Under the pieces are notes generated by a model. It did not search any database and was not told the origin of the DNA. It saw only the letters and a list, made by a program, of their open reading frames with translations. A DNA stretch of 51,693 bases from CAG-877 sp963645945 (lineage in GTDB: Bacteria > Bacillota_I > Bacilli_A > RF39 > UBA660): assembly GCA_963645945.1 (NCBI GenBank), contig CAVIUA010000045.1:1-51693 (forward strand), in the 5' to 3' direction. The translations under genes were made by a program, and so were the position numbers. Shown here piece after piece: positions 44,322 to 51,664 of this stretch (position 1 is its first letter; the number at the start of each line of letters is the position of its first letter).

Positions 44322-44540
44322 ATGAAAAAGGATATACATCCAACAATGGTAGATTGTAAAGTTACTTGCGCTTGTGGAGAAACATTTACAGTTAAATCAA
44401 CAAAACCAGAAATAAGTGTTGAAGTTTGTTCAAAATGTCATCCATTCTATACTGGAAAACAAAGTAGAGCATCTCGTGCTGGTAGAGTAGATAAATTTAA
44501 TAGAAAATATGGTTTAAATCAAAATGAAACTGCCGAATAA
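44322..44540 (+). CDS. rpmE: 50S ribosomal protein L31, zinc-binding type
   Basis: The 72-residue product begins MKKDIHP and has the four-Cys zinc pattern (Cys in DCKVTCACGE and CSKCHPFYTGKQ), so it is the zinc (type A) form of L31, which is often replaced under zinc limitation by a Cys-less form. The start follows GGAAGGAG. Its place near fba-murA fits Bacillus order. Confidence 0.96.
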   Translation: MKKDIHPTMVDCKVTCACGETFTVKSTKPEISVEVCSKCHPFYTGKQSRASRAGRVDKFNRKYGLNQNETAE

Positions 44541-44550
44541 GCGGTTTTTT
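44528..44550 (+). terminator. rpmE terminator, spans the stop codon
   Basis: AACTGC/GCGGTT pair (one G-U) around a 7-base loop containing the stop, followed by T residues. Confidence 0.7.
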
Positions 44551-44563
44551 CTTTTCAAATTTA

Positions 44564-44572
44564 TGTTATAAT
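44564..44572 (+). promoter_or_regulatory. rpiB promoter (extended -10)
   Basis: TGTTATAAT, an extended -10 matching those of ychF and rpsF, lies 21 bases before the rpiB start. Confidence 0.55.
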
Positions 44573-44593
44573 TACAAAGAGGAGATAGAAAAT

Positions 44594-45037
44594 ATGAAGA
44601 TAGGTTTTGCTAGTGACCATAGAGGTTACAAATTAAAAAAAGAATTAATAAATGAATTAAAAAAAGAAAACTATGAAATAATAGATTATGGAACTGATAG
44701 TGAAGAATCAACTGATTATCCAGATTATGCTTTTAAATTAGGAGAAAGTGTTGTTAATAAAAATGTTGATTTTGGAGTAGCAATCTGTGGTTCAGGCATA
44801 GGAATAAGTATTGCTTGTAATAAAGTAAAAGGTATTCGTTGCGCAAAAGTTTCAACAAAAGAAGAAGCAGAAGTAACTAGAATTGATAATGATTCAAACA
44901 TAGTAGCATTTGGCGAAAAAACATCATTTGATGAAGCTCTTGCTATAGTTAAAACATTTATTAATACAGAATGTTCAGATTTAGAAAAACACAAAAGAAG
45001 AATTAATAAAATAAAAGAATATGAGGAAACACACTAA
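44594..45037 (+). CDS. rpiB: Ribose 5-phosphate isomerase B
   Basis: RpiB interconverts ribose 5-phosphate and ribulose 5-phosphate. The 147-residue product has ASDHRGYKLKKEL, YPDYAFKLGE, the catalytic Cys motif AICGSGIGISIACNKVKGIR, and HKRRINKI at the end. It overlaps the next gene by one base. Confidence 0.94.
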   Translation: MKIGFASDHRGYKLKKELINELKKENYEIIDYGTDSEESTDYPDYAFKLGESVVNKNVDFGVAICGSGIGISIACNKVKGIRCAKVSTKEEAEVTRIDNDSNIVAFGEKTSFDEALAIVKTFINTECSDLEKHKRRINKIKEYEETH

Positions 45038-45234
45038 TGTCAGGTAAATTTTTTCTATATGTAGCAGTAACCATTCTAGTAATTTGGTCATTAGATTCCG
45101 TAAATATAAATCAAATTTTCAAGAAAAACAAAATAATTCAAGCAAGAGTATTTTACTTTTTACTAGGCATTTCAATGATTTATTTAGTAACTAATTTTAT
45201 AATGGATTTATTTACTTCTGGAAAAATTTTTTAA
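45037..45234 (+). CDS. DUF1146 (YwzB) small membrane protein
   Basis: The 65-residue product has two membrane helices (about 4-20 and 38-58) around the segment FKKNKIIQARVFYFLLGISMIYLVTNF, typical of DUF1146. The role is not known. In Bacillus the family gene lies in the same murAA-spoIIQ-mbl area. Confidence 0.8.
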   Translation: MSGKFFLYVAVTILVIWSLDSVNINQIFKKNKIIQARVFYFLLGISMIYLVTNFIMDLFTSGKIF

Positions 45235-45239
45235 AAGAA

Positions 45240-45268
45240 GTATAAATCTTTTTTTTTTGGTTAAAACT
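45240..45268 (+). promoter_or_regulatory. Possible sigma-F-type promoter of spoIIQ
   Basis: GTATA (45240-45244), a 14-base gap and GGTTAAAAC (45259-45267) approach the sigma-F pattern (GYATA, about 15, GGnnAnAnT), with the last -10 position off. The gap is mostly T residues, so this is tentative. A housekeeping TATAAT-like word lies just after it. Confidence 0.3.
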
Positions 45269-45285
45269 TATAATGAGGTGAAAAA

Positions 45286-45918
45286 ATGGTAAAAAGAAAA
45301 TTAAAATCCTTTGTAATACCGAGTATTGCTGTTTTTCTAATAATAGTAGGTGCATTCATTAGTATTGTAAATATGAAAGATTCAGGAAAAAATGAAGAAC
45401 TAAGTAATGTTGATTTTGTAACTAACACAATTTTAAATGATGATGTAGCTGTTATTAATACTAGTACTAAAGTAATTAATCCATACACTGATCAAACTGT
45501 AACTGTAGGCAAATCATTTTATGATTTCAGAGGAACTGCAGAACAACAAGAAAAATCTATTATCTATCATGACAATACATACTTACAAAATACAGGAATA
45601 GATTTTATAAGTCAAAATGTATTTGAAATAGTATCAGTATTACCAGGAACAGTAGCAGATGTTAGTGATAATGAAAGTTTAGGTAAAACAGTTCAAATAA
45701 AACATGACAATGGATACGTATCAGTATATCAAAGTTTATCAGAAGTTTCGGTAAAAAAAGGAGATAGTATTAATCAAGGACAAGTAATAGGTAAGTCTGG
45801 AACTAATGAACTAGATAAAGAAATAGGAAACCATTTACATTTTGAGTTTTATTCATCAGGTCAAATCGTAGATCCTAACCTTTATTTAGATAAAGAGTTA
45901 TCAAAAAAAGAAGAGTAA
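45286..45918 (+). CDS. spoIIQ: SpoIIQ-like M23 domain protein
   Basis: SpoIIQ is the forespore membrane protein that pairs with SpoIIIAH in the engulfment channel. The 210-residue product has one N-terminal helix (about 8-27) and a LytM domain with GIDF, PGTVADVS, GQVIGKSGT and NHLHFEFY. The first zinc His (normally just before GID) is missing (QNTGID), as in B. subtilis SpoIIQ, so peptidase activity is unlikely. mbl follows, the Bacillus neighbour, but spoIIID is absent. Confidence 0.85.
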   Translation: MVKRKLKSFVIPSIAVFLIIVGAFISIVNMKDSGKNEELSNVDFVTNTILNDDVAVINTSTKVINPYTDQTVTVGKSFYDFRGTAEQQEKSIIYHDNTYLQNTGIDFISQNVFEIVSVLPGTVADVSDNESLGKTVQIKHDNGYVSVYQSLSEVSVKKGDSINQGQVIGKSGTNELDKEIGNHLHFEFYSSGQIVDPNLYLDKELSKKEE

Positions 45919-45937
45919 TACTATATTACTCTTTTTT
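45911..45937 (+). terminator. spoIIQ terminator, spans the stop codon
   Basis: AAGAGTAATA/TATTACTCTT form a 10-bp stem with a 3-base loop and T residues after; the 5' arm includes the stop codon. Confidence 0.85.
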
Positions 45938-46011
45938 TAATAAAAAAAGAGAAAGAATAATATATTATAAGTAAAAGAGATGTGATAAAATTAAAAAGAA
46001 AGGAATGTGAC

Positions 46012-47013
46012 ATGATGTTAGCAAAAGATATAGGTATAGATTTAGGAACGGCAAACGTTTTAATATATATAAAAGGACAAGGCATTGTTTTAAATGAACC
46101 GAGTATTGTTGCTGTTGAGACTGAGACAAAAAAAGTAATAGCAGTAGGAGAATCAGCAAGAGAAATGTTAGGAAGAACACCAGGTAAAATAAAAGCCATC
46201 AAACCAATGAAAGATGGCGTCATTGCTGATTTTGAAATTACTGAAATAATGCTAAATGAATTTATTAAGAAAATAAAGGGCAGAAATTTATTTTCAAGAC
46301 CGAGAATATTAGTTTGTTGTCCTACTAATATTACACAAGTTGAAAAAAATGCCATTAAAGAAGCTGCTGAACGAACTGGTGCAAGAAGAGTTTATATAGA
46401 AGAAGAACCAAAGGTAGCCGCTATTGGAGCTGGCATGGATATATCAAAACCAGAAGCAAACATGGTAGTGGACATTGGTGGAGGAACAACAGATATAGCA
46501 ATTCTATCACTTAATGGTATAGTTGTATCATCTTCAATAAAATTAGCAGGTAATGTATTTGATCAAGATATAATAAGATATATAAGAGATAAATATAAAC
46601 TTCTTATCGGTGAAAAAACGGCTGAAGACATCAAAATAAACTTTGCTACTGTTTATAAACCAAGTCGTAAGCAAAAGAAAGAAGTAAAAGGCAGAAGTTT
46701 AATAACTGGCTTACCATCAACAATAGAAATTACACAAGATGAAACAACTGAAGCACTAAAAGAAAGTACAACAAAAATTATTAAAGAAACAATAGCTGTA
46801 TTAGAACAAGCAGATCCAGAATTATCCGCAGATATTGTGGAAAAAGGAATTGTTCTAACAGGTGGTGGAGCTCTTTTAAATGGCTTAATCAATTTATTTG
46901 AACAAGAATTAAAAGTACCAATACTTATCGCAACCTCACCATTAACTTGTGTTGCTGAAGGAACAGGCGTACTTTTAGAAGATATAAGAAGATTAGAAAA
47001 TGACCAAAATTAA
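46012..47013 (+). CDS. mbl: MreB-family actin-like protein Mbl
   Basis: Mbl is an MreB paralogue that guides side-wall peptidoglycan synthesis in rods. The 333-residue product has the actin ATPase motifs DIGIDLGTANVLIY, VVDIGGGTTDIA and LTGGGALLNGL, and the stretch LFSRPRILVCCPTNIT typical of Mbl. ATG at 46012 or 46015 both fit the AGAAAGGAA site. Its position after spoIIQ supports Mbl over MreB and suggests a rod-shaped cell. Confidence 0.92.
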   Translation: MMLAKDIGIDLGTANVLIYIKGQGIVLNEPSIVAVETETKKVIAVGESAREMLGRTPGKIKAIKPMKDGVIADFEITEIMLNEFIKKIKGRNLFSRPRILVCCPTNITQVEKNAIKEAAERTGARRVYIEEEPKVAAIGAGMDISKPEANMVVDIGGGTTDIAILSLNGIVVSSSIKLAGNVFDQDIIRYIRDKYKLLIGEKTAEDIKINFATVYKPSRKQKKEVKGRSLITGLPSTIEITQDETTEALKESTTKIIKETIAVLEQADPELSADIVEKGIVLTGGGALLNGLINLFEQELKVPILIATSPLTCVAEGTGVLLEDIRRLENDQN

Positions 47014-47033
47014 AGTGTGTCATTTTTGTTTTT
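46997..47033 (+). terminator. mbl terminator, spans the stop codon
   Basis: AAAATGAC/GTCATTTT form an 8-bp stem with a 14-base loop containing the stop, followed by T-rich sequence. Confidence 0.65.
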
Positions 47034-47066
47034 AATTATAAAAAAGCTGTAAGCACTAGTTTATTC

Positions 47067-47094
47067 TTGCGTATATACTGAAATTTGGTATAAT
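47067..47094 (+). promoter_or_regulatory. tagO promoter
   Basis: TTGCGT (47067-47072) and TATAAT (47089-47094) are separated by 16 bp, with the extended TGG before TATAAT. Confidence 0.65.
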
Positions 47095-47119
47095 TAAAGA
47101 GGAAAGAAGTGAAAAAAAC

Positions 47120-48238
47120 ATGAGAACACAAATTCTTGAATCAAGTAAAATTGTTCTGGTAACATTTCTTTTTTCTGCATTAATAATGATTTTAATGAAA
47201 AAAGTTGCCGTTCATATTGGAGCTATGGACATACCAAGAACTGAAGAAGGAAACAGACATATCCATAAAGTCGCTACTCCAAAACTTGGCGGTGTTGGAA
47301 TATTTTTGTCCTTTCTGTTTGGATATATGCTTTTCGGTGAACAAAGTATAAGAATGAATTCAATTCTAATAGGTAGTTTTATGGTAGTATTAACCGGAAT
47401 AGTTGATGATATAAAACCGATACGACCATACCAAAAATTACTAGGACACATAGCAGCAGCTTCAGTTATAACATTTTATGGCGGAATAAGACTAGACAAC
47501 ATTACAGCATTTGGCTTTTACATTGACTTTGGTATTATGTCTTATCCATTAACGATATTATTTTTGATAGCGTGTACAAATATAATCAATTTAATAGATG
47601 GTCTGGATGGACTGTCTGGTGGTATATGCAGTATATTTTATTTAACAATTGGTATAATTGGTTTCTACCAAGGTAGATATGGAAGCTTAGTAATGATATT
47701 AACGTTTATTATGTTAGGATCAACATTGGGATTTTTATTGCATAACTTTCACCCGGCAAAAATATTTGCAGGTGACTGTGCAACGTTCATGGGCTTCATT
47801 ATTGGAGTAATAACTTTACTCGAATTTAAAGGCCCAGCACTAATATCATTTTTTGTACCAGTTACAATATTAGGCATACCAATACTAGATACTCTATTTG
47901 CTATAATAAGAAGATTATTGAGAGGACAACCGCCATTTCAAGCAGATAAAGAACATTTACACCATCAATTATTAGGTATGAATTTTTCACAACAAACTAC
48001 AGTATTAATAATTTATGGAATAAACATTTTATTTGCTGCGGCATCATTACTATATACATTAAAAGATCCAATATTAGGAAAAATAATATATATCATAATA
48101 TTGATAATAGTCTTATGGTTTGTGTTCCACACGACAATAATATCTGATAAAAATCCAAAAATAACACAAAAAATCGAATCGAAATTAGGATTTAAAAAAA
48201 GAAAGCAAAAAAATAATAAACTAAAGAGTACTAAGTAG
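47120..48238 (+). CDS. tagO: Undecaprenyl-phosphate GlcNAc-1-phosphate transferase (TagO/WecA)
   Basis: This enzyme starts wall teichoic acid or other surface glycan synthesis on the lipid carrier. The 372-residue product has about 10-11 membrane helices, PKLGGVGIF, TGIVDDIK (the DD motif), NLIDGLDGLSGG and HLHHQLL. The usual GDxGS-type loop reads FAGDCATFMGF, a small variation. MraY is less likely given the WecA-type HLHH segment. The terminator overlaps the end of the gene. Confidence 0.9.
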   Translation: MRTQILESSKIVLVTFLFSALIMILMKKVAVHIGAMDIPRTEEGNRHIHKVATPKLGGVGIFLSFLFGYMLFGEQSIRMNSILIGSFMVVLTGIVDDIKPIRPYQKLLGHIAAASVITFYGGIRLDNITAFGFYIDFGIMSYPLTILFLIACTNIINLIDGLDGLSGGICSIFYLTIGIIGFYQGRYGSLVMILTFIMLGSTLGFLLHNFHPAKIFAGDCATFMGFIIGVITLLEFKGPALISFFVPVTILGIPILDTLFAIIRRLLRGQPPFQADKEHLHHQLLGMNFSQQTTVLIIYGINILFAAASLLYTLKDPILGKIIYIIILIIVLWFVFHTTIISDKNPKITQKIESKLGFKKRKQKNNKLKSTK

Positions 48239-48251
48239 TAGTACTCTTTTT
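48223..48251 (+). terminator. tagO terminator, spans the stop codon
   Basis: AAAGAGTACT/AGTACTCTTT form a 10-bp stem with a 7-base loop and T residues; the stop lies in the loop region. Confidence 0.85.
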
Positions 48252-48294
48252 AAATTAACTAAAATAAATGGAAAAATCTGGAAAAGGAGATAAT

Positions 48295-49026
48295 ATGATT
48301 AATTTTATAATATGTGAAGATGAAGATGTACTAGCAACCAAATATATAAATGTAATAGATAAGTTTATGATGAATAATGATGCTAATTATAAGATTCATA
48401 GATATACGGGATATACAAAAGCATGGGAAAATTATGTTAAAAGTGAAAAAGAATTTAAAATATATATCTTAGATATTAAAACAAAAGAGGGTTCAGGAAT
48501 AGATGCAGCTAGAAAAATCAGAGAAGAATTTGATGACTGGGTCTCAATGATAATAATTGTAACAGCATATTCCGAATATAAATATGAAGCAATGAGTAAA
48601 AGACTAATGTTAGTAGACTTTATTAATAAGCTATATAACTTGGATCAAAAATTACAGGAAGCGCTGTTAATATGTATGAAGCATTATAATAGAAAATTTA
48701 AAAGCATAAAATACAACTATCGTAATGTTTCATACAATATTGAATTGCGATATATACAGTATATCGAAAAAGAGCCAGGCACGAAAAGAAGTAAAGTTAA
48801 AACAGTACATGGTGAATTTTATATTCAAGGTCCATTAGACGATATAATGAAACAACTAGATAAAAGATTTAAAAAATGTGGCAGAAGCCTAATTATAAAT
48901 ATAGAACAAGTTGAACGTTATAATACTAAATCAAATACAGTAATATTCAATTCTGGTGATAAATTAACATCTGTACCAAGAGAGAAAAGAAAGGAGTTAG
49001 AAAGATATGTTAGAGGTCTTGACTAA
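48295..49026 (+). CDS. agrA: AgrA-like LytTR response regulator
   Basis: This is the transcription factor half of a quorum-sensing pair. The 243-residue product has a receiver domain (acidic pocket CEDED, phosphorylation site Asp60 in YILDIKTKEGSG) and a C-terminal LytTR DNA-binding domain (YIQYIEK … TVHGEFYIQGPL … FKKCGRSLIINIEQVERY). The start at 48295 follows AAAAGGAG. It overlaps the kinase gene by 20 bases. The regulator-before-kinase order is the reverse of the usual agrC-agrA. Confidence 0.9.
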   Translation: MINFIICEDEDVLATKYINVIDKFMMNNDANYKIHRYTGYTKAWENYVKSEKEFKIYILDIKTKEGSGIDAARKIREEFDDWVSMIIIVTAYSEYKYEAMSKRLMLVDFINKLYNLDQKLQEALLICMKHYNRKFKSIKYNYRNVSYNIELRYIQYIEKEPGTKRSKVKTVHGEFYIQGPLDDIMKQLDKRFKKCGRSLIINIEQVERYNTKSNTVIFNSGDKLTSVPREKRKELERYVRGLD

Positions 49027-50311
49027 ATTCATATGTGCAGTAATATTATCGACACTAGGATTCTATGTTATAAAAAAAATAACCAATAGTGAGATTAAAT
49101 TACTAAATATCAAAACAGTTACTTATTTAATGGCTTTATGTGTGTTGACAGTAATAATGCATAATATAGAATATAATGGTGCACATACTGTTACAATATT
49201 TGCACTACAAATTATAATATATAAAGAAATATTCAATATAAGAACAGAGGAAGCTTTAATAGCTTGTGGTATATTGATGGGATTAACATTTGTCGGTGAT
49301 ATATTGACATTGGTATTATTAAGAATGTTTTACTCTGTAGATTCAATTATGAATACTTGGTATATAAGTTTATTTGCTAATTTTTCTGTAGTCATTATTG
49401 TTATGCTATTATTTAATATAAAAGCAATAGTAAGTCAAACAAAAGTATTTTATAAAAATATATCAAAAAACAAATCAATATCTACAGTATTATTTGTTAT
49501 CTTATTAATTGTTGGACTTAGTTCTCTTACGCAAAATGTAACAAAATCATCAAACATGACTATGAATTATTTATCAAATATTTTAATAATGTTAATTTTC
49601 TTTACTTTATCCTATCTTTTTATAAAGAGTAAAAATAGTTATGATAAATTAAATTCAGAATATGAAAGTATGTTTAGCTATGTTCAAAACTTTGAAGACT
49701 GGATTGAAAAAGAACAATTAAATCGTCATGAATATAAAAATCAATTAGCTGTTCTACGTTGTTTAACTAGTGAAAAGAAAGTAAAAGATAAAATAGATAA
49801 GATTTTAGAAGATAGTATCAATGTTGAAGGAGAAGTAGTTCATCAACTTAAGACGCTACCGAAGGGTGGCGTCAAAGGTCTTATGTATTATAAATCAGCA
49901 ATTGCTCAAAAAAATAAAATTGATTTAACTGTAAATATTAGCTTGGAACTACATTCCATATTATCAAAATTGTCTGAAAAAGAAGTTAAAGTGCTATGTC
50001 ATTTAATAGGAATCTATTTTGATAATGCAATAGAAGCGGCTAAAGAAACTAGGAAGAAAAAGGTTTTGATTGAAATATATGAAATTAAAGATCACGTTAC
50101 CTTTGTATTTTCTAACACCTTTAAAAAGGCAAAAAACTTTAATGATAGAAATAAGAAAGGTGTTTCAACTAAAGGAGAAGGTCATGGTAATGGATTATAT
50201 TATGCATCAAAATTAATTGGTCAAAACCCTTGGCTAAGTCAAAAACAAGAAGTTATAGATAAATACTATATTCAACAAATTATTGTAACACGAAAAAACG
50301 ACCATAAATAA
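49007..50311 (+). CDS. agrC: AgrC-like sensor histidine kinase
   Basis: AgrC binds the extracellular cyclic peptide and phosphorylates AgrA. The 434-residue product has about six N-terminal membrane helices (to about residue 206), the HPK10-type H-box LNRHEYKNQLAVL with His241, an N-box GIYFDNAIEAAKE and a G-box GHGNGLYYASKL. The start follows AGGAG inside the end of agrA. It runs towards agrD-agrB and shares their terminator. Confidence 0.92.
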   Translation: MLEVLTKFICAVILSTLGFYVIKKITNSEIKLLNIKTVTYLMALCVLTVIMHNIEYNGAHTVTIFALQIIIYKEIFNIRTEEALIACGILMGLTFVGDILTLVLLRMFYSVDSIMNTWYISLFANFSVVIIVMLLFNIKAIVSQTKVFYKNISKNKSISTVLFVILLIVGLSSLTQNVTKSSNMTMNYLSNILIMLIFFTLSYLFIKSKNSYDKLNSEYESMFSYVQNFEDWIEKEQLNRHEYKNQLAVLRCLTSEKKVKDKIDKILEDSINVEGEVVHQLKTLPKGGVKGLMYYKSAIAQKNKIDLTVNISLELHSILSKLSEKEVKVLCHLIGIYFDNAIEAAKETRKKKVLIEIYEIKDHVTFVFSNTFKKAKNFNDRNKKGVSTKGEGHGNGLYYASKLIGQNPWLSQKQEVIDKYYIQQIIVTRKNDHK

Positions 50312-50331
50312 ATAACTGGTCGTTTTCTTTT
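50295..50331. terminator. Bidirectional terminator between agrC and agrD
   Basis: AAAACGACCA/TGGTCGTTTT form a 10-bp stem with A residues on one side and T residues on the other. The agrC stop codon lies in its loop, and agrD ends one base beyond the T run. Confidence 0.85.
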
Positions 50332-50451
50332 TTAGTCACAAAGATTTCTCATAGCCTTTGGCTCATCTGCAACAATCCATAAACACCCTAAACTAGCAGC
50401 TCCTGTAGCCATCATAGCGATAGCAGTTAATAGATACGCGATTTTTTTCAA
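50332..50451 (-). CDS. agrD: AgrD-type cyclic lactone autoinducer precursor
   Basis: This 39-residue gene starts at TTG (50451) after AGGAGG. The product has a hydrophobic amphipathic N terminus (KKIAYLLTAIAMMATGAAS), the core GCLWIVA with Cys23, and a charged tail DEPKAMRNLCD. AgrD peptides are cut by AgrB just before DE and closed through the Cys into a thiolactone, so the likely signal ring is Cys-Leu-Trp-Ile-Val, with or without Ala. A second Cys (38) in the tail is unusual. It lies 49 bases downstream of agrB on the same strand. The context is decisive. Confidence 0.88.
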   Translation of the reverse strand: MKKIAYLLTAIAMMATGAASLGCLWIVADEPKAMRNLCD

Positions 50452-50500
50452 AATAATTTCCTCCTTAGTTAAAATATATATGCTAAAAATATTAAATATT

Positions 50501-51100
50501 TTAAGCCTGAACGTAGGTCTTATAATTATTATATGGTTGACCGAATGCCATATAAAGTAATGGATTTATAGTAATAGCTTCTACTATCAAAGCTGATAAA
50601 ATTAATGGTGCTATAAAAGTATCTAAAAATATAAATAGCAATACTGAATAAATAATACCTAAGAAAACGGTAGACCATTTTCTGATTTTTCTTTTTTTCA
50701 TATTTGGTAATGGCCTTTTTACTGTATCTGCTGGTGCAAAAAAGAAATAACTAACAACACATATTATACAAATAATAAAAACAATATTTTTTGGAATAAC
50801 AACATTAATTAAAATATATGGAAGAATAACAAACTGAAATAAAGATATAAATAAACACTGTATACTTTTCTCTGCATGAAAACCAAATCCTGTATAGCGA
50901 ATGGTATTAAACAGTATCAAAGTAATAATAACTTCTTTTAAAATACCCAAAAGTAATGCTACAACGAGAATAATTACAAGTTTTGTAATAGTCAGATATA
51001 TACCTTCAAGTCCATATCTCAACTTTTCTATATCATCATCAGATAGTTTCTTATAGTTTTCAATAAATCTAATAGAAGAATCTAAAATTTTTTTCTTCAT
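50501..51100 (-). CDS. agrB: AgrB-type autoinducer-processing membrane protease
   Basis: AgrB cuts AgrD and forms the thiolactone at the membrane. The 199-residue product has several membrane helices, the catalytic pair His75 and Cys82 in GFGFHAEKSIQCL (spacing of 7, as in known AgrB), and the family motif APADTVKRPLP. It is first in the agrB-agrD operon and divergent from the cold-shock gene. Confidence 0.95.
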   Translation of the reverse strand: MKKKILDSSIRFIENYKKLSDDDIEKLRYGLEGIYLTITKLVIILVVALLLGILKEVIITLILFNTIRYTGFGFHAEKSIQCLFISLFQFVILPYILINVVIPKNIVFIICIICVVSYFFFAPADTVKRPLPNMKKRKIRKWSTVFLGIIYSVLLFIFLDTFIAPLILSALIVEAITINPLLYMAFGQPYNNYKTYVQA

Positions 51101-51326
51101 TTTTCACCTCACGACTCCATTATACAATTAAATACTTAAAATAAATGTTTATTCTATATAAAGTATCTGTACAAATTAAAAATGTCGAATTATGTCGAAA
51201 TAATAGTAAAAATAAACAATTCAATGCCGTAAACATACAAGTTAAGGAAAAAACACTTTCATAGCCTAATTATTTGCTAGAATATAATCACCAACAAGGA
51301 TGGTAGAAATGTGAGGTGCAAAAGGA
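51101..51326. promoter_or_regulatory. agrB-csp divergent control region
   Basis: On the minus strand the agrB -10 TATAAT lies at 51124-51119, with no good -35, as expected for an activator-dependent promoter. On the plus strand TATAAT at 51283-51288 serves the cold-shock gene. A tandem 10-base repeat ATGTCGAA lies at 51182-51199. CAAGTTAAG at 51238-51246 matches eight of nine positions of the LytTR consensus as I recall it. AgrA control of one or both genes is an inference. Confidence 0.5.
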
Positions 51327-51548
51327 ATGATGATCGGTCGCGTAAAATGGTTCAATAATGAAAAAGGATATGGATTTATTGAATTTAAAGAAGATGAGGA
51401 TATATTTGTACATTATTCTGCAATAGAATCAGAAGGATACAAAACTTTATCTGAGGGCCAACTAGTAGAGTTTAAGTTAGTAGAAACAAGTAAAGGTTTC
51501 CAAGCAATAAACGTTAAATTAGTAAAAGAAGCTACTACTGCAAAGTAG
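51327..51548 (+). CDS. csp: Cold-shock domain protein (CspA family)
   Basis: Csp proteins are RNA chaperones. The 73-residue product begins with MIGRVKWFNNEKGYGFIE, has the RNP1 motif KGYGFIEF and the RNP2 motif DIFVHYSAI, and ends in a charged tail. Translation may start at 51327 or 51330. A strong terminator overlaps the stop. Confidence 0.95.
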   Translation: MMIGRVKWFNNEKGYGFIEFKEDEDIFVHYSAIESEGYKTLSEGQLVEFKLVETSKGFQAINVKLVKEATTAK

Positions 51549-51557
51549 TAGTTTTTT
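51532..51557 (+). terminator. csp terminator, spans the stop codon
   Basis: CTACTAC/GTAGTAG form a 7-bp stem followed by six T residues; the 3' arm contains the stop codon. Confidence 0.85.
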
Positions 51558-51562
51558 ATATA

Positions 51563-51664
51563 TAAGGAAAGAGCTTTTTACTTTTTGAATTTTTTATAAT
51601 TACACCGTTGACAAACAAATGTTTGCATTATAATATAGTAAGACAAGAGATGGAGGTGTATCAT
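51563..51664 (+). repeat. Left end of a tnpB element, repeat of 43170-43273
   Basis: This stretch aligns with 43170-43273 and shares the hairpin ACAAATGTTTG, AAGACAAGA and TGGAGGTGT. TTGACA (51608-51613) and TATAAT (51629-51634) are present at a short 15-bp spacing and may drive tnpB. Confidence 0.7.
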
